The notes beneath the pieces are model-generated. The model was not told the origin of the DNA, did no database searches, and saw nothing but the letters and a program-made list of their open reading frames with translations. A DNA stretch of 64,000 nucleotides, taken from Methylophilaceae bacterium (GTDB lineage Bacteria > Pseudomonadota > Gammaproteobacteria > Burkholderiales > Methylophilaceae). Positions 17,121 through 24,893 of this stretch are shown here, in pieces. Positions within the stretch are counted from its first letter, which is position 1. The number at the start of each line of letters is the position of its first letter. A program made the translations under genes and the position numbers. The stretch is from positions 36,163 to 100,162 of the forward strand of contig JAOMTQ010000005.1 of assembly GCA_028355955.1 (NCBI GenBank), read 5' to 3'.

Positions 17121-17834
17121 ATGAAAAAAATAAATATTTTTGTTTCACTTTTATTTATCTCAACTACAGCGTTCTCTGAAACTCCATCGTTGTTTGAAGG
17201 AGCGTATTTAGGTATAGATTTATCAAGAGTCATGTCTTCAGATGAAAAAGGTACTGAGTCGTCAAATGGAGTTCCTTCAGGATATACTTTAGATCAGGAT
17301 TATGATGGAAGCCTATCTTTAGGACTTAAGGGAGGTTATAACTGGCTTGTTTCAGACAAAATAGTATTTGGTTTGGATGCAAGTTTTCATAAATACGATA
17401 ATGATAAGCACAACGCTACTTGGCATGTGAATGGAGTAATAGACACTCGCTATCCTGAAAGCGCCAAAATTGATAATCGTTTCGATCTTAAAGCAAAATT
17501 GGGTTATTTATTAAATAATTCAAAATCCCTTGTATATTTAACCTCAGGTTACTCAAGAATAGATATTGAGCGTACAGACCAAGTTACCGTTGGTGTAGGG
17601 GGTGGGCAATTTAACGGAACAGCAACAAATAAGAAAGATTCAGATGGTTGGGTTATCGGGTTAGGTGGGGAGCATTTTATTTCTGATAATCTTTCAATGA
17701 GTGCAGAATACCTATATACCAATTATGGTTCCGAAACTGTTGATACTGCATATATGTATGGTGCTGGGGCACAACAAGAATACGACTATGATGATCAAAC
17801 ATTACGAATTGGATTGGCTTATTGGTTCAAATAA
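17121..17834 (+). CDS. Outer-membrane beta-barrel protein
   Basis: A 237-residue protein with a signal peptide (MKKINIFVSLLFISTTAFSE). Alternating hydrophobic strands follow, such as GAYLGIDLSRV, GSLSLGLKGGYNWLV, LKAKLGYLLN, WVIGLGGEHFI and LSMSAEYLYTNYG, ending in LRIGLAYWFK, as expected of an eight-stranded OmpA/OmpW-sized barrel. It is typical of the opacity-type porin family; no specific function can be given. The gene stands alone between tRNA-Cys and a terminator. Confidence 0.8.
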   Translation: MKKINIFVSLLFISTTAFSETPSLFEGAYLGIDLSRVMSSDEKGTESSNGVPSGYTLDQDYDGSLSLGLKGGYNWLVSDKIVFGLDASFHKYDNDKHNATWHVNGVIDTRYPESAKIDNRFDLKAKLGYLLNNSKSLVYLTSGYSRIDIERTDQVTVGVGGGQFNGTATNKKDSDGWVIGLGGEHFISDNLSMSAEYLYTNYGSETVDTAYMYGAGAQQEYDYDDQTLRIGLAYWFK

Positions 17835-17851
17835 CTTAAAAAGTGTATTTT

Positions 17852-17882
17852 AAAAAAAAAGAACCTAACGGCTCTTTTTTTT
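17852..17882 (+). terminator. Rho-independent terminator after the first beta-barrel gene
   Basis: A-rich arm and GACC-like stem opposite GGCTC with a T8 tract (one A/C mismatch), starting 18 bases after the stop codon. Confidence 0.7.
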
Positions 17883-17890
17883 GTACATAA

Positions 17891-18147
17891 TTCTATTAGT
17901 AGTAATTTAATCTTTTTTTAAAACAAAAAAAACTCTTAAAAGTGAACCCATCTTTATTGATATTACTTAACCTTAGTTAAGTAAAATGTCTACTGCTTCG
18001 AAGGGTTGTTTGATTAATTAATAAAAAAATTGTGCCTTTTTTAGGGCACAAATTAATTCATAAAAATGTGGTAAAATCTCGCCACAATATACTGTTACTG
18101 CGAAGCCCGGGTGGCGAAATTGGTAGACGCAAGGGACTTAAAATCCC
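17891..18147 (+). repeat. Long imperfect direct repeat, copy 1 (tRNA-Leu upstream region plus tRNA 5' half)
   Basis: This non-coding stretch resembles 19131-19397 along its whole length. Matching blocks include GGTAATTTAATC-like, ACTGCTTCG.AGGGTT.TTTGA, AATGTGGTAAAATCTCGCCACA and ATACTGTTACTGCGAA, and it ends inside tRNA-Leu(UAA) sequence. Identity rises towards the tRNA. Two hairpins are seen here, ACTTAAC-ctta-GTTAAGT (17965-17982) and TGTGCC...GGCACA (18031-18050). Confidence 0.85.
18105..18147 (+). pseudogene. tRNA-Leu(UAA) fragment, 5' half only
   Basis: 43 bases identical to the first 43 bases of the intact tRNA-Leu at 19355, covering acceptor 5' strand, D arm and anticodon arm including TTAAAATCCC. 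After CCC the sequence departs completely: no variable arm, T arm or CCA follows. It is not functional as a tRNA. Its end marks a recombination or insertion boundary. Confidence 0.9.
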
Positions 18148-18371
18148 AAATCTCTGGCACATCTCTTGTATTTATGCACCTTCCAGAGCACTAAAAAATT
18201 CAAAATGACTCACTTTTGACTCACCGAAATTCCTCTTGTTATCTATTCTCACCTGTTAAATATTCTTGATAAGACTAGTAAAAAAACTTGTATAGTTTAT
18301 ATATAAAAGGATTCTGTTAACGATGCTTCTTTTACGTTACTCCTTAAATTAAATTTAATGAGAACGTATCC
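18148..18371 (+). other. Unassigned spacer between tRNA fragment and second beta-barrel gene
   Basis: No gene is seen. It contains an inverted repeat CTCTGG (18152-18157) / CCAGAG (18183-18188) and two direct copies of TGACTCAC (18206-18213 and 18217-18224) three bases apart. Such motifs could be remains of an integrase attachment region, but no integrase gene is present. The ATG of the following gene has only a weak AACG-type ribosome site. Confidence 0.5.
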
Positions 18372-19085
18372 ATGAAAAAATTACTTGCTGCACTCCTCCT
18401 CACACTTCCCACAATGGCTGTGGCTATAGATTTAGAGGGTTATTACATTACAGCGAAAGGCGGGGCATCTAAAACGTTTAATACAGGTACGACGAGTTTA
18501 AATAATCCTGTCGGGGCTCTTTTGACCTTACAAAATGAAGATTTAGGCACAGGCAGTGCGTTTGGATTCAGTGTGGGTAAATACCTCACCGATAGCTTTA
18601 GACTAGAACTAGAAGCCATCAAAAGAACCGGTTATGCATATGATGCTCGTTATACTGCTTTTCCTACATTCACTGAAGAAGCAAAAATTGAGACAGAAGC
18701 TTTATTTATCAATAGCTTTTATGACTTCCAACCTTTTATCATACGCAACACCGCTATTACCCCCTATCTAAGCGGTGGTGTGGGTATCTCAAGAAATAAG
18801 ATGGGAACAGATGTGCGGCATTCAAACGGGGTACCTATTCAGGCTATTGATGGCGACACCATTAGTCAGTTTGCCTATAAACTCTCGGCAGGGACTTTAG
18901 TTAGCTTAACCGAGCAACTATCTTTGGATATGAATTACCAGTATGTCAATTTAGGGGCATTTAAAGGGGGTACTGAAGCTTATAATAATGGTGTTCGCGC
19001 GCCAGGTAATGACCTGAAAAGAGGAATAAACGGCGGTAACATCAAAACACAAGAGTTGATGGTGGGTCTGCAATATAAATTCTAA
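18372..19085 (+). CDS. Outer-membrane beta-barrel protein inside the tRNA-Leu islet
   Basis: A 237-residue protein with a clear signal peptide (MKKLLAALLLTLPTMAVA). Beta strands include GYYITAKGGAS, AFGFSVGKYL, ITPYLSGGVGISRN and LSLDMNYQYVNLG, with a terminal Phe (LMVGLQYKF), the normal barrel-assembly signal. The fold suggests the surface-antigen/opacity porin group (Msp4/OmpP25-like). It happens to have the same length as the barrel gene at 17121 but little sequence in common. Its codons are visibly richer in G and C than neighbouring genes. Together with the flanking tRNA duplication this suggests acquisition from another lineage (inference). Confidence 0.82.
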   Translation: MKKLLAALLLTLPTMAVAIDLEGYYITAKGGASKTFNTGTTSLNNPVGALLTLQNEDLGTGSAFGFSVGKYLTDSFRLELEAIKRTGYAYDARYTAFPTFTEEAKIETEALFINSFYDFQPFIIRNTAITPYLSGGVGISRNKMGTDVRHSNGVPIQAIDGDTISQFAYKLSAGTLVSLTEQLSLDMNYQYVNLGAFKGGTEAYNNGVRAPGNDLKRGINGGNIKTQELMVGLQYKF

Positions 19086-19130
19086 TTAATTTGACGATAT
19101 GTTTTAAGATTTAGCGTAAAGATTAGTAAT

Positions 19131-19397
19131 AATCTCTAGTGGTAATTTAATCCTTTTATCAACAATAATAACTCTCAGAATAGAACCTATCTGCATTTAT
19201 ATTGCTTGACGTTAGGCAAGTAAAATATCTACTGCTTCGTAGGGTTATTTGAGCAAGCAATAAAAAAAGTGTGCCATAAAAATGACACAAAAGAGAAGAA
19301 TTGCAGTGACTAAAAATGTGGTAAAATCTCGCCACACCATACTGTTACTGCGAAGCCCGGGTGGCGAAATTGGTAGACGCAAGGGACTTAAAATCCC
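19131..19397 (+). repeat. Long imperfect direct repeat, copy 2 (leading into intact tRNA-Leu)
   Basis: Counterpart of 17891-18147. The hairpin at 19204-19221 (GCTTGAC-gtta-GGCAAGT) corresponds to the copy 1 hairpin, with one A-T pair replaced by G-C. A second possible pairing joins TTGCTTG (19202-19208) with CAAGCAA (19254-19260). The repeat runs into the functional tRNA-Leu. Confidence 0.85.
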
Positions 19398-19441
19398 TCG
19401 ACCTCACGGTCGTGCCGGTTCGATTCCGGCCCCGGGCACCA
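19355..19441 (+). tRNA. tRNA-Leu(UAA)
   Basis: 87 bases including CCA, class II tRNA with a long variable arm: acceptor GCCCGGG/CCCGGGC, anticodon stem AGGGA/TCCCT, anticodon TAA at 19389-19391, T-loop TTCGATT. This is the intact copy; a 5' half copy lies at 18105. Confidence 0.97.
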
Positions 19442-19446
19442 ATTCA

Positions 19447-19590
19447 ATGAAGATAGATAAAGACATAAACGAAATTAAGGTTATTTTAAAAAAAATTCAC
19501 AAAAATTTATTCCTTATATTTTTCATCGTAGCTATATTTGCCTTACTTTATTTCGGTTTACTCATCTATCTTTTTGTTATTAAGGTTTGA
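19447..19590 (+). CDS. Small single-span membrane protein
   Basis: A 47-residue reading frame from the ATG at 19447, six bases after the tRNA-Leu. It has a charged N-terminal half (KIDKDINEIKVILKKIHKN) and one strongly hydrophobic segment (LFLIFFIVAIFALLYFGLLI). A longer open frame starting at 19282 runs through the tRNA and cannot be the real start. The stop codon overlaps the TTG start of the next gene (TTGA), which suggests translational coupling. No family recognised. Confidence 0.55.
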   Translation: MKIDKDINEIKVILKKIHKNLFLIFFIVAIFALLYFGLLIYLFVIKV

Positions 19591-20528
19591 CTCATTCTTA
19601 TAAAATTAAATGTGATTTCATCCCACAAAGTGAATATTTAAATCAGCTAATAAAATTATGCGATTACTCAATAATTAAAAATAACTCCTTTGAGAAAGAA
19701 GTATGTAATGACTTTAATATTGAGCAACAAAACGATTATCCTATTGCGGCTATTTTGGCAGGTGAAGAATTCACCTCAGACTCTAAATATACTTTTTTTC
19801 AAGCCACACCCTGCTATTTTTCACTTCAAAGAGATTATTATAAGTTTGAAAAAAATTTAGAAAATGAGTGTAGTTTTGATGAATTAAACACATTATGCGA
19901 AGATCTGAACCAACACTTTTCAGATAATGCTCAAAACTTCTTTATTTTTGAAAATAAATTATTCTTTGCAACGATAAAGAATGTAAATATATCGACTTAT
20001 TTCCCAGAAGAAATCAACCAAGTCCCTAACAGAAATTTCTTACCTTTTGGTCAAGACGAAGTCTGGTGGCGTAAATTTATAAACGAATTACAAATGTTTT
20101 TATTTGATCATTCTGCTAACAAAAAAAGAGAAGAAAAGGGTCAGTATCCAATTAATTCTATTTGGTTTAGTGGAGGGGGTAAAAAAATTAAAGCAGACCC
20201 TAATAAGCAAAATAAGATTGTTTTTAGTGACCTTATACTATTAAAAAAAATAGCACAGCTCAATTTAGAGGGTGTAAAAATTGAGCCTTTTACTAAGCGT
20301 GTTAATGAAAAAGAAGATTGTTATTTGTATCATCATATCTTTGAAGCAAACACTGAGTATGATGTTTTTAAACTTATCCTTGAAGATGTAAAATCAAAAA
20401 AAATCACTAACTTAAGCCTTTCTCTTTATCTGGGTTCCTTTAAAATTTTATTTAAAACAAATTTCTATAGAAGATTAAAGTTTTGGCGTCATAAAAAAGA
20501 GCTACAAGAGATATTGAATGAAGCTTAA
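19587..20528 (+). CDS. COG4255-like conserved protein (annotated elsewhere as phosphoglycerate mutase-like)
   Basis: A 313-residue soluble protein starting at TTG 19587. The stretch WRKFINELQMFLFDHSANKK followed by REEKGQYPINSIWFSGGG fits a conserved block found in betaproteobacterial proteins encoded just upstream of recJ, where the pattern is roughly LNEIQMLLH-HPVN-R-PVNSLWLWGGG. Those proteins sometimes carry a 'cofactor-independent phosphoglycerate mutase' label, but no catalytic evidence for that is visible here. The 3' end overlaps recJ by 11 bases. Function unknown. Confidence 0.7.
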   Translation: MTHSYKIKCDFIPQSEYLNQLIKLCDYSIIKNNSFEKEVCNDFNIEQQNDYPIAAILAGEEFTSDSKYTFFQATPCYFSLQRDYYKFEKNLENECSFDELNTLCEDLNQHFSDNAQNFFIFENKLFFATIKNVNISTYFPEEINQVPNRNFLPFGQDEVWWRKFINELQMFLFDHSANKKREEKGQYPINSIWFSGGGKKIKADPNKQNKIVFSDLILLKKIAQLNLEGVKIEPFTKRVNEKEDCYLYHHIFEANTEYDVFKLILEDVKSKKITNLSLSLYLGSFKILFKTNFYRRLKFWRHKKELQEILNEA

Positions 20529-22194
20529 AGAAAAAAATATCAATGTCGAACTTGAAAAGAAGCTCAATGAAGATGGTGTTCAACCAGATCTTGCCAAAAT
20601 TTATGCTGCCAGAAAAATTGATAGTACTGAACAGATAAACTATCAACTCGACAAACTTTTACCTCCTCACTTATTGCATTCGAATATAGCGGTTGGCGAT
20701 TTTTTATGTCAAGCAATATCAGATAATAAAAAAATAGTTATAGTGGGTGACTACGATGCCGATGGCGCGACTGCAAGTGCATGTGGAGTTCTTGGGTTAA
20801 AAAAATTTGGTGGTAATGTTGATTTTATCGTACCTAATCGGTTTGAATACGGATATGGATTAACTCCCGAAATAGTAAGTATAGCGTTAAAAAAAGAGCC
20901 TGATATCATCCTTACCGTAGACAATGGAATTGCGAGTCATGATGGAGTGGAGGCTGCCAATAAGGCGGGGGTAGATGTAATCATTACCGACCATCACCTA
21001 CCTGGAAAAAAATTACCTAATGCCAAATTTATCGTAAATCCAAATCAAAAAAATTGTTCATTTCCAAGTAAAAACTTATGTGGCGTTGGGGTTATGTTTT
21101 ATGTCCTACTTGCATTAAGAATTGCTTTTAGAACAAAGAACAAGGAGTCACAAGAGCCTGTGTTAGTTGATTTACTCGATTTAGTAGCATTAGGGACGGT
21201 TGCCGATTTAGTCTCCCTTGATTTTAATAATCGGATTTTAGTTTCTGCTGGAATTAAAATTATTAGAAGCGGAACTACCAATTTTGGAATCAAAGCAATC
21301 ATTAATGAATCGAAAAAAAAACAAGCTGACCTTAAAACGTCTGACTTATCTTTTGTTATCGCGCCTAAAATTAATGCTGCTGGAAGGTTGAGTGATATGA
21401 CGATTGGTATTCAGTGTTTATTAGCAGAAAATTTAGATCTAGCCTTAGGTTTTGCAAAACAACTCATCAAATTTAATGAAAATAGGAAGCTCATAGAATC
21501 AGATATGGTGTTATCTGCTATTGAGGAATTGAATGATCAGAGCTTTAAAACTTCGCATTCAATCGTTTTAACTAATGATAAATGGCATCAAGGTGTTGTA
21601 GGTATATTGGCATCAAGATTGAAGGAAAAATACTTCCGACCGACAATTATTTTTGCAAATTTCAATGATGAAATGATTAAGGGCTCTGGGAGGTCAATAG
21701 ACTCTTTTCACCTCCGTGACGCACTTGACTTAATATCCAAACGCCACCCCAGTTTAATACAAACTTTTGGAGGCCATGCTATGGCAGCGGGCTTAAGTAT
21801 TAAAAAAAATGAGTTTAAAAAATTTAGTGAAATATTTGAATTAACTTGCCAAGAATTCATAACACCTGATCTACTAAATCAAACAATTGAATATGACAAA
21901 AGTATTGAGCCTGTAAATTTAAATTATCCTTTGGCCAAAATAATTAATGAACAAGTTTGGGGTCAGGGATTTCCAGCACCTTTTTTTGTTGATAATTTTG
22001 ATGTATTACATCAAGAAGTTATCGGAAAAAAGCATACAAAGTGTTTCTTAAAAAATGATAAAAAATTTCAAGCAATATTTTTTAATAATAACCAGACACT
22101 ACCTGATAAAATAAAGGCTGTTTATTCTATTGATGCAAATGAATTTAATGGAAATAAAAGCCTTCAAATAATCATAAAAAGTATTGTGGAATGA
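20518..22194 (+). CDS. recJ: Single-stranded-DNA-specific exonuclease RecJ
   Basis: A 558-residue DHH-superfamily 5'-3' exonuclease used in recombination and mismatch repair. Phosphoesterase motifs are visible: VGDYDADGATASA (motif I, about residues 76-88), LTVDNGIA, and ITDHHLPG (the DHH motif). The C-terminal DHHA1 domain shows GHAMAAGLSI. Length is normal (E. coli 577). It overlaps the preceding gene by 11 bases and tpiA by four (ATGA), so it is part of a tightly coupled unit. Confidence 0.96.
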   Translation: MKLKEKNINVELEKKLNEDGVQPDLAKIYAARKIDSTEQINYQLDKLLPPHLLHSNIAVGDFLCQAISDNKKIVIVGDYDADGATASACGVLGLKKFGGNVDFIVPNRFEYGYGLTPEIVSIALKKEPDIILTVDNGIASHDGVEAANKAGVDVIITDHHLPGKKLPNAKFIVNPNQKNCSFPSKNLCGVGVMFYVLLALRIAFRTKNKESQEPVLVDLLDLVALGTVADLVSLDFNNRILVSAGIKIIRSGTTNFGIKAIINESKKKQADLKTSDLSFVIAPKINAAGRLSDMTIGIQCLLAENLDLALGFAKQLIKFNENRKLIESDMVLSAIEELNDQSFKTSHSIVLTNDKWHQGVVGILASRLKEKYFRPTIIFANFNDEMIKGSGRSIDSFHLRDALDLISKRHPSLIQTFGGHAMAAGLSIKKNEFKKFSEIFELTCQEFITPDLLNQTIEYDKSIEPVNLNYPLAKIINEQVWGQGFPAPFFVDNFDVLHQEVIGKKHTKCFLKNDKKFQAIFFNNNQTLPDKIKAVYSIDANEFNGNKSLQIIIKSIVE

Positions 22195-22955
22195 AAACTA
22201 AGTCAAAAAAAATAGTCATTGGCAATATGAAGATGCATGGCTCATTAGATTTTAATGAAAGCTATTTCAAAAGCCTCAAGCAAAAGCTAAGCTTATTCAA
22301 TGAACTATCAATAACCTTATGTGTGCCTTACCCCTACTTATTCCAAGCGCAAAAAATATTAATGGGATCAAACATTCATTGGGGATGCCAAAATGTGGCA
22401 AAAGAATTAGAAGGACCGTTTACTGGAGAAGTAAGCGCATCGATGATTAAGGATTTTCAATGCGAATTAGTAATTGTCGGACATTCTGAGAGAAATACAG
22501 CCTATTGTGAATCAGATGAAAACATTGCAGAAAAATTTAATATGATTAAAAAAAATAATATGACCCCTCTACTCTGTGTCGGAGAAAACCTTATTGAGCG
22601 CGAAGCAGGAATAATGGAAAAGGTAGTATCTGAGCAAATCAAAACTATTCTCGATTTATATGGGCAAGATATTTTTAAGGGATCAATAATTGCGTATGAA
22701 CCAATTTGGGCAATTGGTTCTGACTCAGCGGCAAGCCCCGAGCAAATAGAAAAAATGTGTGAATTTATAAAGCAATTAATCTATTCAAATGTCACAGATA
22801 ATGATGATGTAAATATTGTTTATGGCGGCAGTGTTAATGCAAAAAATGCGGTACAATTATGTGAAATTAACGGGGTTGATGGAATATTAATGGGTAGGGC
22901 ATCTTTAGATGTAAATGAATTCTATGAAATTTGTAATAGTATTCATAAAATTTAA
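22191..22955 (+). CDS. tpiA: Triose-phosphate isomerase
   Basis: A 254-residue TIM-barrel enzyme interconverting DHAP and glyceraldehyde 3-phosphate. The substrate loop GNMKMHG has Met where GNWKMNG has Trp. The catalytic His motif IVGHSERN, the Glu motif AYEPIWAIGSD and the phosphate loop YGGSVN are all present. ATGA overlap with recJ. secG follows 28 bases later, a common arrangement (tpiA-secG-tRNA-Leu-nuoA). Confidence 0.97.
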   Translation: MKTKSKKIVIGNMKMHGSLDFNESYFKSLKQKLSLFNELSITLCVPYPYLFQAQKILMGSNIHWGCQNVAKELEGPFTGEVSASMIKDFQCELVIVGHSERNTAYCESDENIAEKFNMIKKNNMTPLLCVGENLIEREAGIMEKVVSEQIKTILDLYGQDIFKGSIIAYEPIWAIGSDSAASPEQIEKMCEFIKQLIYSNVTDNDDVNIVYGGSVNAKNAVQLCEINGVDGILMGRASLDVNEFYEICNSIHKI

Positions 22956-22983
22956 TTAAAATTTAAAAGAAGATACATAAAAT

Positions 22984-23328
22984 ATGGAAAATTTAGTAAC
23001 GATCATTCACGTAGTTGTTAGCTTAGCAGTGATAGGGCTAGTTTTGGTACAGCATGGCAAAGGCGCTGACGCAGGTGCTGCATTTGGAGGAAATTCTTCA
23101 GGTAGTGTGTTTGGTGCACAAGGTTCCGGTAATTTTGTAACAAGACTAACAGCGGTATGTGTGACCATATTTTTTTGCACAAGCATAGGCCTTGCTTTCA
23201 TAGCGAGTAATAAAAATGCAAGTTTTGCTGTAGAACAGATTCAAGAAAATAGCTCTCAATCAGTTGAAACCAAAGAGCAACCTTTTGGGTCAGATGAAAT
23301 TGGAGATACTCAAGATATTCCCAATTAA
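22984..23328 (+). CDS. secG: Protein-export membrane protein SecG
   Basis: A small translocon subunit (114 residues) with two membrane helices at about 4-22 and 55-76. They are separated by the conserved QHGKGADAGAAFGGNSSGSV segment with FGAQGSGNFVTR, and a Glu/Gln-rich tail follows. It acts with SecY and SecE. The position between tpiA and tRNA-Leu(GAG) is conserved. Confidence 0.95.
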   Translation: MENLVTIIHVVVSLAVIGLVLVQHGKGADAGAAFGGNSSGSVFGAQGSGNFVTRLTAVCVTIFFCTSIGLAFIASNKNASFAVEQIQENSSQSVETKEQPFGSDEIGDTQDIPN

Positions 23329-23345
23329 CATGACTTTTTGGCTTA

Positions 23346-23430
23346 GCCGTCGTGGTGGAATTGGTAGACACGCTATCTTGAGGGGGTAGTGACGAAAGTC
23401 GTGAGAGTTCGAGTCTCTCCGACGGCACCA
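23346..23430 (+). tRNA. tRNA-Leu(GAG)
   Basis: 85 bases including CCA, class II: acceptor GCCGTCG/CGACGGC, anticodon stem CTATC/GGTAG, anticodon GAG at 23380-23382, T-loop TTCGAGT. It lies between secG and nuoA. Confidence 0.96.
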
Positions 23431-23462
23431 TTTTGATGGTAATTACAATTTAAGGACTGCTT

Positions 23463-23819
23463 GTGCTGGAAAATTATTTTCCTATTTTAGTGTTCATAAT
23501 CATCGGCCTTTTTATAGGTCTAGGTCCTCTTATCCTCGGTAAAATATTAAGTACAAGCAAACCTTACAAAGAAAAAAACTCTCCCTACGAATGTGGATTC
23601 GAAGCGTTTGAAGATACGCGAATGAAATTTGATGTTAGGTATTACCTTGTGGCAATCTTGTTTATTCTCTTTGACCTTGAAATTACATTCCTTTTTCCAT
23701 GGGCAGTTGTGGTCAATAAAATTGGAATGTTTGGATTTGTATCCATGCTTATATTTCTTTTTATCTTGGTTATCGGTTTTATCTATGAATGGAAAAAAGG
23801 TGCATTAGATTGGGAGTAA
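23463..23819 (+). CDS. nuoA: NADH-quinone oxidoreductase subunit A
   Basis: A 118-residue membrane subunit with three helices, starting at GTG 23463. The loop between helices 1 and 2 carries the conserved [21 protein letters not shown], part of the quinone-site-linked region. First of fourteen contiguous nuo genes for the proton-pumping complex I. Confidence 0.96.
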   Translation: MLENYFPILVFIIIGLFIGLGPLILGKILSTSKPYKEKNSPYECGFEAFEDTRMKFDVRYYLVAILFILFDLEITFLFPWAVVVNKIGMFGFVSMLIFLFILVIGFIYEWKKGALDWE

Positions 23820-23823
23820 ATAA

Positions 23824-24300
23824 ATGAGTATCGAGGGAATATTAGAAAAAGGTTACGTTACTACAAATGTAGACACCTTAATCAACTATGCAAGGACTGG
23901 CTCTTTGTGGCCAATGACATTTGGGTTGGCGTGTTGTGCTGTTGAGATGATGCATGCAGGTGCATCCAGATATGACTTAGATCGATTTGGTATTGTTTTT
24001 AGACCAAGCCCAAGACAATCTGATGTAATGATCATTGCAGGCACATTGGTCAATAAAATGGCACCAGCATTAAGGCGTGTGTATGATCAGATGGCAGAGC
24101 CTAGATGGGTTATATCTATGGGCTCATGCTCAAATGGTGGCGGTTATTATCATTATTCGTATTCTGTTGTAAGGGGGAGCGACAGAATTGTTCCTGTAGA
24201 TATTTATGTTCCCGGATGTCCACCTACTGCAGAAGCATTAATGTTTGGTATTTTGCAATTACAAAAAAAAATTAAACGTACTAATACAATTGCTAGATGA
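23824..24300 (+). CDS. nuoB: NADH-quinone oxidoreductase subunit B
   Basis: A 158-residue peripheral-arm subunit that holds the terminal cluster N2 next to the quinone site. Ligands are visible in [23 protein letters not shown] and [11 protein letters not shown]. Begins four bases after nuoA; its last bases overlap nuoC (ATGA). Confidence 0.97.
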   Translation: MSIEGILEKGYVTTNVDTLINYARTGSLWPMTFGLACCAVEMMHAGASRYDLDRFGIVFRPSPRQSDVMIIAGTLVNKMAPALRRVYDQMAEPRWVISMGSCSNGGGYYHYSYSVVRGSDRIVPVDIYVPGCPPTAEALMFGILQLQKKIKRTNTIAR

Positions 24301-24893
24301 CCCAAAGTATAAAAAAACAAACTCAATCTCTTAAATCTTTTTTTAAGAAAAAAATATTATCTTTTGATGAAGATAAAGGTGAAATTACAATTACCTTCGA
24401 TCAAAAAAATATTATTGAGTCTTTAAAGTCTTTAAGAGATCGGTCTGAATTTGATTTTAAACAACTGATAGATTTGTGTGGTGTCGATTATCAAGATTTT
24501 AAAACAGCTGCACAGGATGAGAAAAGATTTTGTGTTGTATACCATCTCCTATCCCTTAGAAATAATCAGCGCTTAAGGGTGAAAGTATTTGCAGATGATG
24601 ATGAATTTCCAATATTTCCAACAATGACTGAAGTTTGGCCAAATGCGGATTGGTATGAAAGAGAAGCATTTGATTTGTTTGGGTTAATGTTTATCGATCA
24701 TCCAGATTTAAGAAGACTTCTGACAGACTACGGTTTTGTTGGGCACCCGTTTAGGAAAGACTTTCCAATGATAGGAAAGGTGGAAGTTCGTTATGATCCA
24801 ACCCTCAAAAGGGTAATTTATGAGCCTGTATCTATTGATGAGAGAAATAATGTCCCAAGATTAATTAGGGATGAGGGTATTCATCGTGGCTGA
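24297..24893 (+). CDS. nuoC: NADH-quinone oxidoreductase subunit C
   Basis: A 198-residue 30-kDa-type subunit with the signature [20 protein letters not shown] followed by [17 protein letters not shown]. It is separate from nuoD, as in Betaproteobacteria, rather than fused as in E. coli. Confidence 0.96.
   Translation: MTQSIKKQTQSLKSFFKKKILSFDEDKGEITITFDQKNIIESLKSLRDRSEFDFKQLIDLCGVDYQDFKTAAQDEKRFCVVYHLLSLRNNQRLRVKVFADDDEFPIFPTMTEVWPNADWYEREAFDLFGLMFIDHPDLRRLLTDYGFVGHPFRKDFPMIGKVEVRYDPTLKRVIYEPVSIDERNNVPRLIRDEGIHRG

Noticed and set aside
18105..18240. Group I intron splitting a tRNA-Leu(UAA), as in cyanobacteria
   Set aside because: The break is after the anticodon stem rather than inside the anticodon loop, no 3' exon follows, and no intron core was seen; the intact tRNA lies elsewhere.
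17121..19085. Recent tandem duplication of one beta-barrel gene
   Set aside because: The two proteins have equal length but very little common sequence; only the non-coding stretch is duplicated.
19282..19446. 5' part of a 102-residue open frame running through tRNA-Leu(UAA)
   Set aside because: It covers the whole tRNA gene, so the first 55 residues are translated tRNA and leader. Only the part from 19447 is kept as a small gene.
24871..24885. ATG start of nuoD at 24871
   Set aside because: It adds five residues not typical of NuoD; the GTG at 24886 gives the conserved N-terminus and a better spaced ribosome site.
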